Shown here: one piece after another, positions 17,232-26,890 of the stretch
How positions within the stretch are numbered: position 1 is the first letter of the stretch
Layout of the letters: each line of letters begins with the position of its first letter
Assembly (NCBI GenBank): GCA_038120095.1
Contig: JAYOKZ010000001.1
Location: 62,001 to 126,000, forward strand
Length of the DNA stretch: 64,000 nucleotides
Direction of reading: 5' to 3'
Source: UBA2589 sp038120095
GTDB taxonomy: Bacteria > Gemmatimonadota > Gemmatimonadetes > Longimicrobiales > Gaopeijiaceae
Notes under the pieces: generated by a model
Told to the model about the DNA's origin: nothing
The model's input: only the letters and a program-made list of their open reading frames with translations
The model's database searches: none
Position numbers and translations under genes: made by a program

Positions 17232-18113
17232 TCAGCGACCCGCCACGGACCGTCCCAGCTCGATGTGTGCGTCGGCGTCGGGCCCGTTCATGAGGAGGCC
17301 GAGGAAGCCTTCCTCGATCCGCTGGGCCACATCCCGGTCGTTGGCGGTGATCATGTCCGGCAATCCGACCCTCTTCGCCTGCGCGAGGACCTCCTGATTC
17401 CCGGCCTCGCCCGCCTCCCGGTTGCCGAGGGCACGCGTCAGGCTCCCAATACCGCACGCCAGGACGCTGTAGCCGGGCACGTCTGCGATCTCGGCGGCCT
17501 GCTCGAGTGCCCCTGCATCCTCGATCATCAGCATCGCCAGAACGGTCCCGTCAGGGTTCGACGGGGACCACACGTCCGCGTCGACCTCCTCGAAAAAGGA
17601 CACGGCCAGTCTCGCCTCCTCGACGCTCCTCACATGCGGCATGACAATGCCATCGGCTCCGGCCGCGAGCGCTGCATGGACACGCTCACGAGCGGCCGCC
17701 TCACCATCCTCGGATATCGGGGGAATTCGAACCAGCAGGGCCTTGTCACTGACTCGCTCAGAGCTGTCGAGTCCCTCCCTGATCACAGCCACCGCCGCGG
17801 GATCCCATGCAGGCTCCAGGTTCAGAAAGACGTAATCCAGGAGCGGGTTGGCCGCCATTCGCAGGCCGCCCTCGACGGAGTACACCGGGGGCTGGAACTC
17901 GCCGTCCGGACCACGCGTAGGGCGATCGCTGGGTGCGAAGATCCCGAACGCGGGCGTCCCAGCCTTCCAGAGCTCGATCAGCGGCAGCTGCGCCGATTCC
18001 GACGCCGTCATGACCGCCTCGCCACTTCCCGACGCCGCGGAGTCTCCGTCACTCCCGGTACAGGCCGCAGCGAAAGATACGAGCAGAAGGACAAACGAAT
18101 TTCTGAGACGCAT
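17232..18113 (-). CDS. HpcH/HpaI aldolase-like lipoprotein
   Basis: A 293-residue protein. The ATG at 18113 follows GGAG by 9 bases and gives a lipoprotein signal, LLLVSFAAAC (Cys18), then a Ser/Gly/Asp linker. The mature part reads as the HpcH/HpaI (citrate lyase beta-like) TIM barrel: GIFAPSDRPTRG, DYVFLNLEPA, ALLVRIPPI, AGADGIVMPHVRSVEEA and LAMLMIEDAGALEQ. Family enzymes bind a divalent metal through a Glu and an Asp. The Glu is kept (Glu198) but the Asp of the GPxDLS motif reads Ser224 (CGIGSLTRALG). Export and loss of a ligand are both unusual for this normally cytosolic aldolase family, so catalysis is uncertain. It is followed downstream by a gene on the opposite strand. Confidence 0.82.
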   Translation of the reverse strand: MRLRNSFVLLLVSFAAACTGSDGDSAASGSGEAVMTASESAQLPLIELWKAGTPAFGIFAPSDRPTRGPDGEFQPPVYSVEGGLRMAANPLLDYVFLNLEPAWDPAAVAVIREGLDSSERVSDKALLVRIPPISEDGEAAARERVHAALAAGADGIVMPHVRSVEEARLAVSFFEEVDADVWSPSNPDGTVLAMLMIEDAGALEQAAEIADVPGYSVLACGIGSLTRALGNREAGEAGNQEVLAQAKRVGLPDMITANDRDVAQRIEEGFLGLLMNGPDADAHIELGRSVAGR

Positions 18114-18189
18114 CAGAAGTTCTCCATCAAGCAATGAAGTTGCAGAGCGGGAAGACTCGGTCACGGGTCAGATCATCACCACGGTGTGG

Positions 18190-18780
18190 TCAGCCGGACC
18201 ATGGAGGCACAACACCGTTCATTCGAGCGTACGCGATCGACTGGCCCAGGTGCTCATTCATGTGCGTCACGAGTTGGAGAAGGACGGCCCACTCTCCTAC
18301 GTCTCGTCCATAGAGCATTGTCCCGCGATCGAGCGCGGCGGCGTCCATCGACTCGGCGACATCGTGCACATACGCCATCGACGCCTTGAGAATCTCGACG
18401 ACCTCGCCCTTGTCCGAGACCTCGTCCTCCCATCGGCCGTATTCGGCCGGAGGGACAGGCGTCTCGCGACCCATGTTCTCATGCGGATACATATAGTTGT
18501 AGCGGGCAATGTGCATGAAGACCCGAGCCACGCTGGCGACGCCCTCACCGGGGCTCCAGGAGTACGCGGATGCGGGCATCGCTTCGGCGAGCGACACGAG
18601 CTTCCGAGCTGATCCTCCGAACTGCCCTTCGAACTCGGCCATGAACGCCGGCGGTGCCTGAGCGTCGACCCTCTCCACACCCATCGAGGTCGAGGCTGCG
18701 ATCAGAAGTACAACCCCCAGCCACATGCCGCGCAGGGGTGCACCCGCACCCACCCGTCGCCCGGATTCTCGAATCCTCAC
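18190..18780 (-). CDS. Exported DinB-family protein
   Basis: A 196-residue protein. I place the start at GTG 18780, whose GTGA overlaps the stop of the upstream S9 peptidase gene. An alternative is the ATG at 18726. Either gives a signal segment (MWLGVVLLIAASTSM...VDAQ). The mature part is a four-helix DinB/YfiT-like bundle: GQFGGSARKLVSLAEAMP, PGEGVASVARVFMHIARY, and HMNEHLGQSIAYAR near the C-terminus. The three His of a DinB metal site (one in VFMHI, two in HMNEH) are present. DinB-like proteins are mostly thiol-dependent metalloenzymes of cytosolic location, and exported versions are common in Gemmatimonadota and Acidobacteriota without known role. Coupling to the peptidase suggests co-production. 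Confidence 0.82.
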   Translation of the reverse strand: MRIRESGRRVGAGAPLRGMWLGVVLLIAASTSMGVERVDAQAPPAFMAEFEGQFGGSARKLVSLAEAMPASAYSWSPGEGVASVARVFMHIARYNYMYPHENMGRETPVPPAEYGRWEDEVSDKGEVVEILKASMAYVHDVAESMDAAALDRGTMLYGRDVGEWAVLLQLVTHMNEHLGQSIAYARMNGVVPPWSG

Positions 18781-21035
18781 TGGTCCGACACCGGTCGCCT
18801 GTCCTCGGCTCCAGCTTCGAGGGTCTCCAGCACCTGCTCCCACTCGAATTTGTCGCCGATGCCCCGAACATAGTGATCCATCCACGCCATCTCACTCACC
18901 GACTTGACGAGGCGATTGCGAGGGTCCGGAATGCCATGGCTGCGACCCGGGTACATGAAGAGCTCGGTCGGCACATCCAGCTTCTTGAGCGCCATGTGCA
19001 GTTCGACAGACTGCGGGCTCGGAACACGTGGATCTCCCTCCACCACATGAATCATCGTCGGAGTGCTCGCGTTCGTGATGTACTTGAGCGGTGACTGGTC
19101 GAAGTAGGTGTCGAAGTCCTCGTACAGGAAGCCGTCACCCACATAAAACTGCCGGTTCCGCTGCACGTCGCTCTGCGCATACATGCTGATCCAGTTCATC
19201 GTCCCGGCCCCGGAGCTGATCGCCTTGAAGCGATCTGTCTGGGTCAGAATCCAGTTGGACCAGTGGCCACCCGCACTCCACCCCAGAGCGCCCATCCGAT
19301 CGCCATCGACGATCCCCTCGGCGATCAGGTGGTCGACACCGGTCATGATGTCGTCGTACCCCAGGGTGAAGTAGTCGCCGACGATGTCGGTCCGGTGCGC
19401 GTTCCCGTAGTTGCGTGAGCCCCGGTAGTTCGGCTTGAGCACTGCGTACCCCGCGCCGGCGTACACCTGCGCACCGTACCCACCGTTGAAGCGCAGGACA
19501 TCGGCCGCCGCCGGCCCGCCGTGAATCGCCACGATGAGAGGGTACCGAGTCCCCTCCTGGTACCCGACTGGGTAGACGAGCACACCACCCACCGTTTTCC
19601 CGTCCGTGGAGGTCCAATTCACTTCGACTTCCCGCCCGAGCGCGAGGTCGGCGACCTCCGGGTTGACGTCAACCAACTGAACCCACGCGTCGCGATCGTC
19701 TGCGTCCTCGAGGTCGGCCACGGTGAAGACGGTCGGGGGCGTCGTCGGGTCCTGATAGTTGATCAGGATCACACCCGTGTCCTCGTCACGGTCGACCGAC
19801 ACCGCAGCCCGCTCGAACGTGATCTGACGGACCTCGTCTCTCTGGATGTCGAGCGCATGCAGCTGGTTGGTGACGGTCACACCCGTATTGAAGTAGATCG
19901 TCTCCGAGTCCTCGGACCAGAAGCCGACCGAGAGACTCTGGTCGAAGCTCGATCCGAGCTTCCGGAACGCACCACCGCGATCGTCGACCGCACGGAGGTA
20001 GATCCGGTTCTCGGTCATCGAGTACCGCTCCATGTCGTCCGGCGCGGAGAACGCGATCCAGCGACTGTCCGGCGAGAAGGACGTCCCGCTCTCGCCGACC
20101 TCGTAGTTGTCCGTGAGCCGCTCGATGTGGCCGGTGGCGACCTCGAGGAGGTACTGATCGGCGTAGAGGCGGGACCCCGTGATGTTCCGCTCGTATCGTT
20201 CGGTCGAACCTCCGGTGAAGGAGATCCATCGACCGTCATCCGAGACGTCGAAGTTGTCGACACTGTAGTCGTCGGACTGCTCGAGCATGCGCTCGATGCC
20301 GTCGTGGACGGACACGGCCCACAGGCTCGACAGAGCCGTGACCTGATTCCTCACGTCGACCGAGAAACCCGCGTCACGGCGTCGCCTGTCGGCGTCGTCG
20401 AATGCATCGGGTCGCACGAAGTACAGTTCCGAACCGTCCGGGCTCCACTGCCACTGCTCCACGCCCGCATCCCCCGATGTGATCGTCTCTGCCGAGCCTC
20501 GGGGAAGTTCAGCCACCGGCATCCGGTAGAGCTGCTGACGCCCGGCATCCCCGCTGCGAAAGACCAGCCATTCGCCGTCCGGACTGAAGTCGAATCCGCT
20601 TACTCCCTGCTCGGCATCGGTGATCTTCCGAGCCTCACCGCCATCATGGCGCATCATGTAGAGCTGATTTCTGCCCCGATCCGAGTCCCGGTCCGAGGCG
20701 AAGACGAACCACGCGCCATCCGGCGCCCAGGCAGGCTGGGTTTCGTTCCTGTCGTCCGTGAATGTGAGCTGGCGGCTCGACGAGACGCCGTCCCGCATGG
20801 ACACGACATGGATGTCACTCTGTGATTCGGCCTCCTCCCAGTCCGGCGTTCGAATCGTGTAGAGCATCCACTCTCCATCGGGGCTGGGTGTCCAGGAACC
20901 GCCCGAGCGCTGCAGCTGCATGTCCAGGAAGGTCATGGGCCGTTGCTGCGTAGCCACGGGAGCAGCGAGGAGTGCCGCCGCTAGCAATGCGGCCGCAGAG
21001 GGGCGGGAGAGTCGAGTGAGGAGGTCGTTCCGCAT
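18777..21035 (-). CDS. Exported S9 family prolyl-oligopeptidase-like serine peptidase
   Basis: A 752-residue protein from the ATG at 21035. A TTG 15 bases upstream is possible. The signal peptide SAAALLAAALLAAPVATQ is followed by an N-terminal beta-propeller of WD/TolB-like blades (PSPDGEWMLY, FDFSPDGEWLVF, FDVSDDGRWISF). From ~residue 480 comes the alpha/beta-hydrolase domain: PLIVAIHGGPAA, YRGSRNYG, and the nucleophile elbow GWSAGG with Ser587. The acid is in EGDPRVP and the catalytic His in GRSHGIPDP. This is the dipeptidyl-peptidase/acylaminoacyl-peptidase type of S9, presumably degrading oligopeptides in the periplasm. The last codons overlap the DinB gene by GTGA. Confidence 0.92.
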   Translation of the reverse strand: MRNDLLTRLSRPSAAALLAAALLAAPVATQQRPMTFLDMQLQRSGGSWTPSPDGEWMLYTIRTPDWEEAESQSDIHVVSMRDGVSSSRQLTFTDDRNETQPAWAPDGAWFVFASDRDSDRGRNQLYMMRHDGGEARKITDAEQGVSGFDFSPDGEWLVFRSGDAGRQQLYRMPVAELPRGSAETITSGDAGVEQWQWSPDGSELYFVRPDAFDDADRRRRDAGFSVDVRNQVTALSSLWAVSVHDGIERMLEQSDDYSVDNFDVSDDGRWISFTGGSTERYERNITGSRLYADQYLLEVATGHIERLTDNYEVGESGTSFSPDSRWIAFSAPDDMERYSMTENRIYLRAVDDRGGAFRKLGSSFDQSLSVGFWSEDSETIYFNTGVTVTNQLHALDIQRDEVRQITFERAAVSVDRDEDTGVILINYQDPTTPPTVFTVADLEDADDRDAWVQLVDVNPEVADLALGREVEVNWTSTDGKTVGGVLVYPVGYQEGTRYPLIVAIHGGPAAADVLRFNGGYGAQVYAGAGYAVLKPNYRGSRNYGNAHRTDIVGDYFTLGYDDIMTGVDHLIAEGIVDGDRMGALGWSAGGHWSNWILTQTDRFKAISSGAGTMNWISMYAQSDVQRNRQFYVGDGFLYEDFDTYFDQSPLKYITNASTPTMIHVVEGDPRVPSPQSVELHMALKKLDVPTELFMYPGRSHGIPDPRNRLVKSVSEMAWMDHYVRGIGDKFEWEQVLETLEAGAEDRRPVSDQ

Positions 21036-21343
21036 GGTCAGAATCCGCAAGTCTTCGATGTGCGATCACGGCGAGCCGGGTATGCCGTGGCGAGGTGGAA
21101 GTATGGGGCACGCCCGCTGATCTGGCACGGGGGCTCACCATCGTGCCGCGGGCTCGGCGCACGGTGGTTCGGAGATGACGCACGCTTCGACTAGCTTCGA
21201 ACGATGGCCTTACACAATGAGAATAACCGGGCACCGGGCGCCGGCAGGACAGCGTTCGCGGGGAGAGTCACCCGCCGGCGTGTGAGCTGCGGCGGGATCC
21301 ACCGCTGCGGCGGCATCTCTGTCCCCGTATTGCAGAGAATTAC
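21036..21343. other. Intergenic region, divergent promoters
   Basis: 308 bases between the leftward S9 peptidase and the rightward sulfotransferase. It must contain both promoters. I see no clear -35/-10 pair, no RNA gene and no defensible small coding frame. GC-rich short repeats (gctgcgg twice near 21290-21310) are present but give no obvious structure. Confidence 0.4.
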
Positions 21344-22150
21344 ATGAGACCGGGTTGGCCCTGGAGGCGTCTGACGTGGCGGAAGCGAGTGGTTCCTCAT
21401 GTGATCATTCCCGGTGTCCAGAAGTGTGGTACCTCGTCCCTCTTCGCGTGGATGGCACAGCACCCGGAGATCCATGGCTCGACTCCCAAGGAGGTCCATT
21501 ATTTCGATGGCGGCCCCTCGTGGGAGCGAGACGAGTGGCCGCTGCGCGAACCCTGGTATCGGGCTCACTTTCCGACGCGGAGGCAGGTCGGAGCCGGCAT
21601 TACCATCGAGTCGACGCCTCGTTACATGCTACACCCCGAGGCTCCCGAGCGAATCGCCGAACGGCTGCCGAATGTCCGCCTGATCGTGCTGCTCAGGAAT
21701 CCGGTCGAGCGCGCCATTTCGCATTTTTTCCACCAGAAGAAACGTGGTCGCGAGCCGCTGACCCTTCTCGACGCGCTCGAAAATGAAGCCCAACGGGTTG
21801 GTCTTCGCGCGGACGGTAGCTATCCCCTCACGCACGACGGGTGGATCCACGCGTCGTACGTGCTACGGGGCATGTATGCAGACCAGATCGAGCGTCTGTA
21901 TGCATCGATCGATCCGGACCGTGTTCTCGTTCTCGAGAGTGATCGCATGTTCGCGAACCCCGGCCCCACACTGCAACGCGTTTTCGAGTTCGCCGGGGTT
22001 CGCCCGGACGTCGTGCCCGACGACCTGTCGCCCCGAATGGTCGGTCGCCGGACGAACGTCTCCCCTCAGGCGCGCGCCTACCTCGAACGAGTCTTCGAGG
22101 AGCCGAACGAGAGGCTGTACGAAATGCTCGGGAAGGATTTCGGCTGGTAA
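21344..22150 (+). CDS. Sulfotransferase (PAPS-dependent)
   Basis: A 268-residue cytosolic enzyme. The 5'-phosphosulfate loop is PGVQKCGTSSLFAWM (residues 23-37) and the 3'-phosphate motif is LIVLLRNPVERAISHF (residues 113-128) with Arg118 and Ser126, the two defining sulfotransferase-1/3 signatures. The intervening KEVHYFDGG and ITIESTPRYM match the heparan-sulfate-type (Sulfotransfer_1) group. The C-terminal region (PGPTLQRVFEFAGV, ERLYEMLGKDFGW) is also typical. It would transfer sulfate from PAPS to a carbohydrate, lipid or other hydroxyl/amine acceptor that I cannot identify. It stands alone. The nearest glycan-type genes are 4 kb downstream (DUF579/GT4). Confidence 0.92.
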   Translation: MRPGWPWRRLTWRKRVVPHVIIPGVQKCGTSSLFAWMAQHPEIHGSTPKEVHYFDGGPSWERDEWPLREPWYRAHFPTRRQVGAGITIESTPRYMLHPEAPERIAERLPNVRLIVLLRNPVERAISHFFHQKKRGREPLTLLDALENEAQRVGLRADGSYPLTHDGWIHASYVLRGMYADQIERLYASIDPDRVLVLESDRMFANPGPTLQRVFEFAGVRPDVVPDDLSPRMVGRRTNVSPQARAYLERVFEEPNERLYEMLGKDFGW

Positions 22151-22269
22151 GGCGGGCAGTGCCTTTCTCACAACCCGTCTGACGACCGATCACTCGTGTC
22201 GTTCTCGTCCCGCGCGAGCGGTCGACCGGCGAGGGTGGGGTGACGCGATTGGGTGCCACCCGTCCGCCT

Positions 22270-22300
22270 GCGGCGGGGGTTCCTCGAGAACCCCCACCGC
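22270..22300. terminator. Hairpin between convergent genes, possible bidirectional terminator
   Basis: GGGGGTTC (22275-22282) pairs with GAACCCCC (22288-22295) around a CTCGA loop. After one C/A mismatch the stem extends by GCGG/CCGC, giving 12 pairs. It lies between the sulfotransferase stop and the convergent DUF4382 gene stop. No T-run follows on either side. Confidence 0.55.
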
Positions 22301-22319
22301 TCGACGAAGGTGATTCGAC

Positions 22320-23225
22320 TCAGCCCGGAACGATCTCGAAATCCACGCCTGTCACGTCTTCGGACGGTCCGACCGTGACGTCGACCGACGTCGGGGTCGT
22401 AGCCGTCCCGTCCGCCGGTGCCACGGTGACCGAGTACGAGCCGGGCGCGAGGAAGAAGATGGTGTAGGCGCCGGATGCATCGCTGATACCGGTCGCACAG
22501 CAGCCCTGAAATTCCTCGTTGGTTCCCGCAGCGACTGCCTCGGCGCTCACGACCAGGCCATCAACGGCTTGATCCGTGATGGACGTCGAGAGCGTCCCGG
22601 AAATGCTCCCCGCAACATCCTCCACGACGACCCTCAGTGTCGGCTGGAACGAGACCCCGCTGATCCCGGCAGGCGTGTCCGGAGAGCCCTGAATTCTGAA
22701 GCTCTGGTTCACATCGAAATCCACGACGAGAACCGTTTCACCACCCGAAATCTCGACACCCGACGATTCTTCGTCCGCGGCCTCGCTCTCCCTGAGATTC
22801 AGCTTGATGCCCGTCTGCGCACCACTCGGCACATTCAGGGCCGCCTCGGTGCCACCCGTCTTGAACTCGTAGCCATCAGCGAGCGTCACGTTCGCCGACT
22901 CGACGATCAGCCGCATCTGGACGTAGGTGTCAGCCGGGATGTCCACATCCGCCAGCAGTTCCGTCGTGAGACCCTGAAGGTCGAGGAGGTCGACAGCACC
23001 ATCCGTCGCGTCATCGGTCAAGACGACTCGATCCCCGCCACTCGCCGGTAGAAGCTCGACAGATCCGATGTCGACCATCGCAGAGCCGATGTAATCGGAC
23101 GGCGCATCCGTCAGCAGGACGCGAATTCTTGCAGTGTCGGAGACATTTGTGCCGTCATCACACGCGGTGAGGGAAAAGACCGCCAGAGCGGACAAGAGCG
23201 CTCGAACGCTCAATACTCTCTTCAT
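22320..23225 (-). CDS. DUF4382 lipoprotein with C-terminal beta-sandwich domain
   Basis: A 301-residue lipoprotein with a signal ending FSLTAC (Cys22) and an AGAGG ribosome site upstream. Residues ~30-190 match DUF4382: RIRVLLTDAPSDYIGSAMVDI, a VDLLDLQGLTTELLADVDIPADTYVQMRL-like core, and VVDFDVNQSF. The last ~95 residues form a carboxypeptidase-regulatory/Cna-B-like domain (SGTLSTSI...DASGAYTIFFLAPGSYSVTV). A CC pair (FQGCCATG) is notable. DUF4382 proteins are surface or periplasmic proteins of unknown role in many Bacteroidota and Gemmatimonadota. The gene appears monocistronic. Confidence 0.87.
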   Translation of the reverse strand: MKRVLSVRALLSALAVFSLTACDDGTNVSDTARIRVLLTDAPSDYIGSAMVDIGSVELLPASGGDRVVLTDDATDGAVDLLDLQGLTTELLADVDIPADTYVQMRLIVESANVTLADGYEFKTGGTEAALNVPSGAQTGIKLNLRESEAADEESSGVEISGGETVLVVDFDVNQSFRIQGSPDTPAGISGVSFQPTLRVVVEDVAGSISGTLSTSITDQAVDGLVVSAEAVAAGTNEEFQGCCATGISDASGAYTIFFLAPGSYSVTVAPADGTATTPTSVDVTVGPSEDVTGVDFEIVPG

Positions 23226-23307
23226 TCAATGACCTCTTTGAGCTTGCTCGGGACCGTGGCCCCGGAGTGATCCAAATTTTTTAATTCAAGCCGGCAAGAA
23301 TCGTACC

Positions 23308-25185
<1,878 letters not shown>

Positions 25186-25193
25186 CGCGCCGT

Positions 25194-25198
25194 CTCCT
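25194..25198 (-). promoter_or_regulatory. Ribosome binding site supporting the GTG start of the MutS-like gene
   Basis: AGGAG on the minus strand, 8 bases before GTG 25185. The competing ATG at 25239 has no such site. Confidence 0.6.
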
Positions 25199-25237
25199 GC
25201 GACAATGTTGATGCTGTCTCGCTCACGATCCGACTCC

Positions 25238-26323
25238 ATGCCTCACTTCGCCGCACGAGCTCGTGCTCGTGCTCAGGCCCTGATTGCCGCTCTGCTGTGC
25301 GTTCTTCCAGCAGGGTGCTCCGACCCTGATCCGGTACCCGGGCACTCGGATCCGGTGCGACCGCCAGATACCCCGTCACTTCACCATGCCGGGCTGAACT
25401 CCGTCGATCCGGATGCCGCGATCGCCTGGTATCTCGATCTGTGGCCGACCGCTGAACGGGCCCGTTTCGCCGGACGCGCGGCGGTATCAGCGGACACGGA
25501 CCACGTTTTTGAGGAGGTGACCGAGCCTGCACCCGGAGGCTTCGACCCCATCCTCGGGCGATCCGTGCCACAAAGCGCGTTCTGGCACATCGGCGCGTTC
25601 CTGAACACGACCATGTCGGACCGGCGAGTGGCGCAGACAGGGACAGAGCACCTCCGCCTGTACACAGGCCTGGGTGACGAGACTGTGTGGCGCTCGGGGC
25701 TTACGCCCTACGATGGCGTCGTCGACACCGAGACCCTGGCGTCGTTCCAGCCGGTCGACCCACGCCCGGGCGGCTTCAGCTACGTCCTCGGCCCCGATGG
25801 TGCGCTCTTCGAACTCACGGGTGGTCCGGGCACAGCCGAGTCACTCTCCCACGTCCACTTCTTCCACGAGCACCCACGATGCACAGCGAATTGGTACGTG
25901 GCGATGATGGGCATGGAGCTACCGCCGCTTCGCGGTGACGACGGGTCGACGGCTCCGCAGCCGGCTCACGACCCATGCGAAGGGGAACACGGGACACCCG
26001 GTTGGCCCTCCCTCGAACGGGCGGGCACCATCCGCCAGCCGCGTGCAACCGTGCTGCACGGGAACGGTTCCATGTCGTTTTATCCCCGGCAATGCGATGC
26101 AGCCCGGTGCGGGCACGACAACCCGCTGGTGCCAACCCGAGGACAGGTCATCGATCACCTCGGCCTCGCTGTCGAGTCGGTCGATGACTGGTTCGTCTGG
26201 CTGACGAGCCACGACGTCCTCGTCCTCGCGCCACCTCATGACATCGAGGAGGGGCGCGCGTTCACCTTCGAGGGCCCGGACGGTCTGGCCATCGAACTGG
26301 TGGAGCTTCGCAGAGCTCCGTGA
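25238..26323 (+). CDS. VOC (glyoxalase/dioxygenase superfamily)-like lipoprotein
   Basis: A 361-residue exported protein with an Arg-rich N-region, then LIAALLCVLPAGC (Cys27). Two VOC-like half modules are visible. The first is LHHAGLNSVDPDAAIAWYLDLWP with HVHFFHEHP. The second is DHLGLAVESVDDWFVWLTS with FTFEGPDGLAIELVEL at the C-terminus, a typical glyoxalase-fold ending with metal-ligand Glu. A Cys-rich insertion (CDAARCG) sits between the halves. Family members bind divalent metals and catalyse isomerisation, dioxygenation or C-S chemistry, and the reaction here is unknown. The ATG at 25238 has no clear ribosome site. The stop overlaps the next start by GTGA, so it is coupled to the DUF579-like gene. 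Confidence 0.8.
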   Translation: MPHFAARARARAQALIAALLCVLPAGCSDPDPVPGHSDPVRPPDTPSLHHAGLNSVDPDAAIAWYLDLWPTAERARFAGRAAVSADTDHVFEEVTEPAPGGFDPILGRSVPQSAFWHIGAFLNTTMSDRRVAQTGTEHLRLYTGLGDETVWRSGLTPYDGVVDTETLASFQPVDPRPGGFSYVLGPDGALFELTGGPGTAESLSHVHFFHEHPRCTANWYVAMMGMELPPLRGDDGSTAPQPAHDPCEGEHGTPGWPSLERAGTIRQPRATVLHGNGSMSFYPRQCDAARCGHDNPLVPTRGQVIDHLGLAVESVDDWFVWLTSHDVLVLAPPHDIEEGRAFTFEGPDGLAIELVELRRAP

Positions 26324-26886
26324 GCCGAGAACGGATCCGAGCGCTGGTCGAGAGTAATCCGGGCCAGGCCAGCGAGGCCGAGTACTCGCTCGTGCACGGG
26401 GTCCTCTGCGGGCGGGCTCCGTGCAATCTCCTCGTGTTCGGGGTAGGCCGGGACTCTTCCCTCTGGATGGACGTGAACGACGGTGGCCGAACCGTCTTCG
26501 TCGAGGATGTGAGGGAATGGGCGGAGTACGCCCGTGAACACGTCGAGGGAATCAGCGTCGTCGACGTGCGATACTGGACACTCCGCGTCATGTGGCACCT
26601 GCTCCGCTTCATCCCCTCCCTCCTCTACATGAGGTCGTTGCCGGCCGACGTGCTCGACGCTCAGTGGGACGTGATCCTCGTCGATGCACCGCGCGGCACT
26701 CGCTGGTATCGCCGCGGGCGCATGATGAGCATCTATACGGCGTCAGTTCTGGCGAAACGCTCCCGTGGCGTCGTCTTCGTGCACGACTGTCACCGCTTCA
26801 CCGAGGCGGAATGCAGTGACGCGTTCCTGGGTGCCGACCGTCTCTTGCACGAGGTGGACACGATGCGCTGCTACTCTTTCGGCTGA
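26320..26886 (+). CDS. DUF579/GXM-like (plant glucuronoxylan methyltransferase family) protein
   Basis: A 188-residue soluble protein that starts at a GTG overlapping the previous stop (GTGA). Two blocks closely follow the plant DUF579 family (GXM, IRX15). The first is PCNLLVFGVGRDSSLW...GGRTVFVED (residues 34-63), the family's SAM-site-like region. The second runs from LPADVLDAQWDVILVDAPRG through RRGRMMSIYTASVLAKRSRG to VHDCHRFTEAECSDAFLG (107-171). In plants GXM methylates O-4 of glucuronic acid on xylan, and IRX15 affects xylan length. A bacterial copy next to a GT4 glycosyltransferase suggests O-methylation of an acidic sugar or glycan. That function is inference, and the family match is from visible motifs. 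Confidence 0.82.
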   Translation: MSRERIRALVESNPGQASEAEYSLVHGVLCGRAPCNLLVFGVGRDSSLWMDVNDGGRTVFVEDVREWAEYAREHVEGISVVDVRYWTLRVMWHLLRFIPSLLYMRSLPADVLDAQWDVILVDAPRGTRWYRRGRMMSIYTASVLAKRSRGVVFVHDCHRFTEAECSDAFLGADRLLHEVDTMRCYSFG

Positions 26887-26890
26887 CCTC

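Noticed and set aside
25237..25240. CATG in which the ATG of both divergent genes would overlap
   Set aside because: The leftward gene has a better start at GTG 25185 with AGGAG upstream, leaving a normal short divergent gap.
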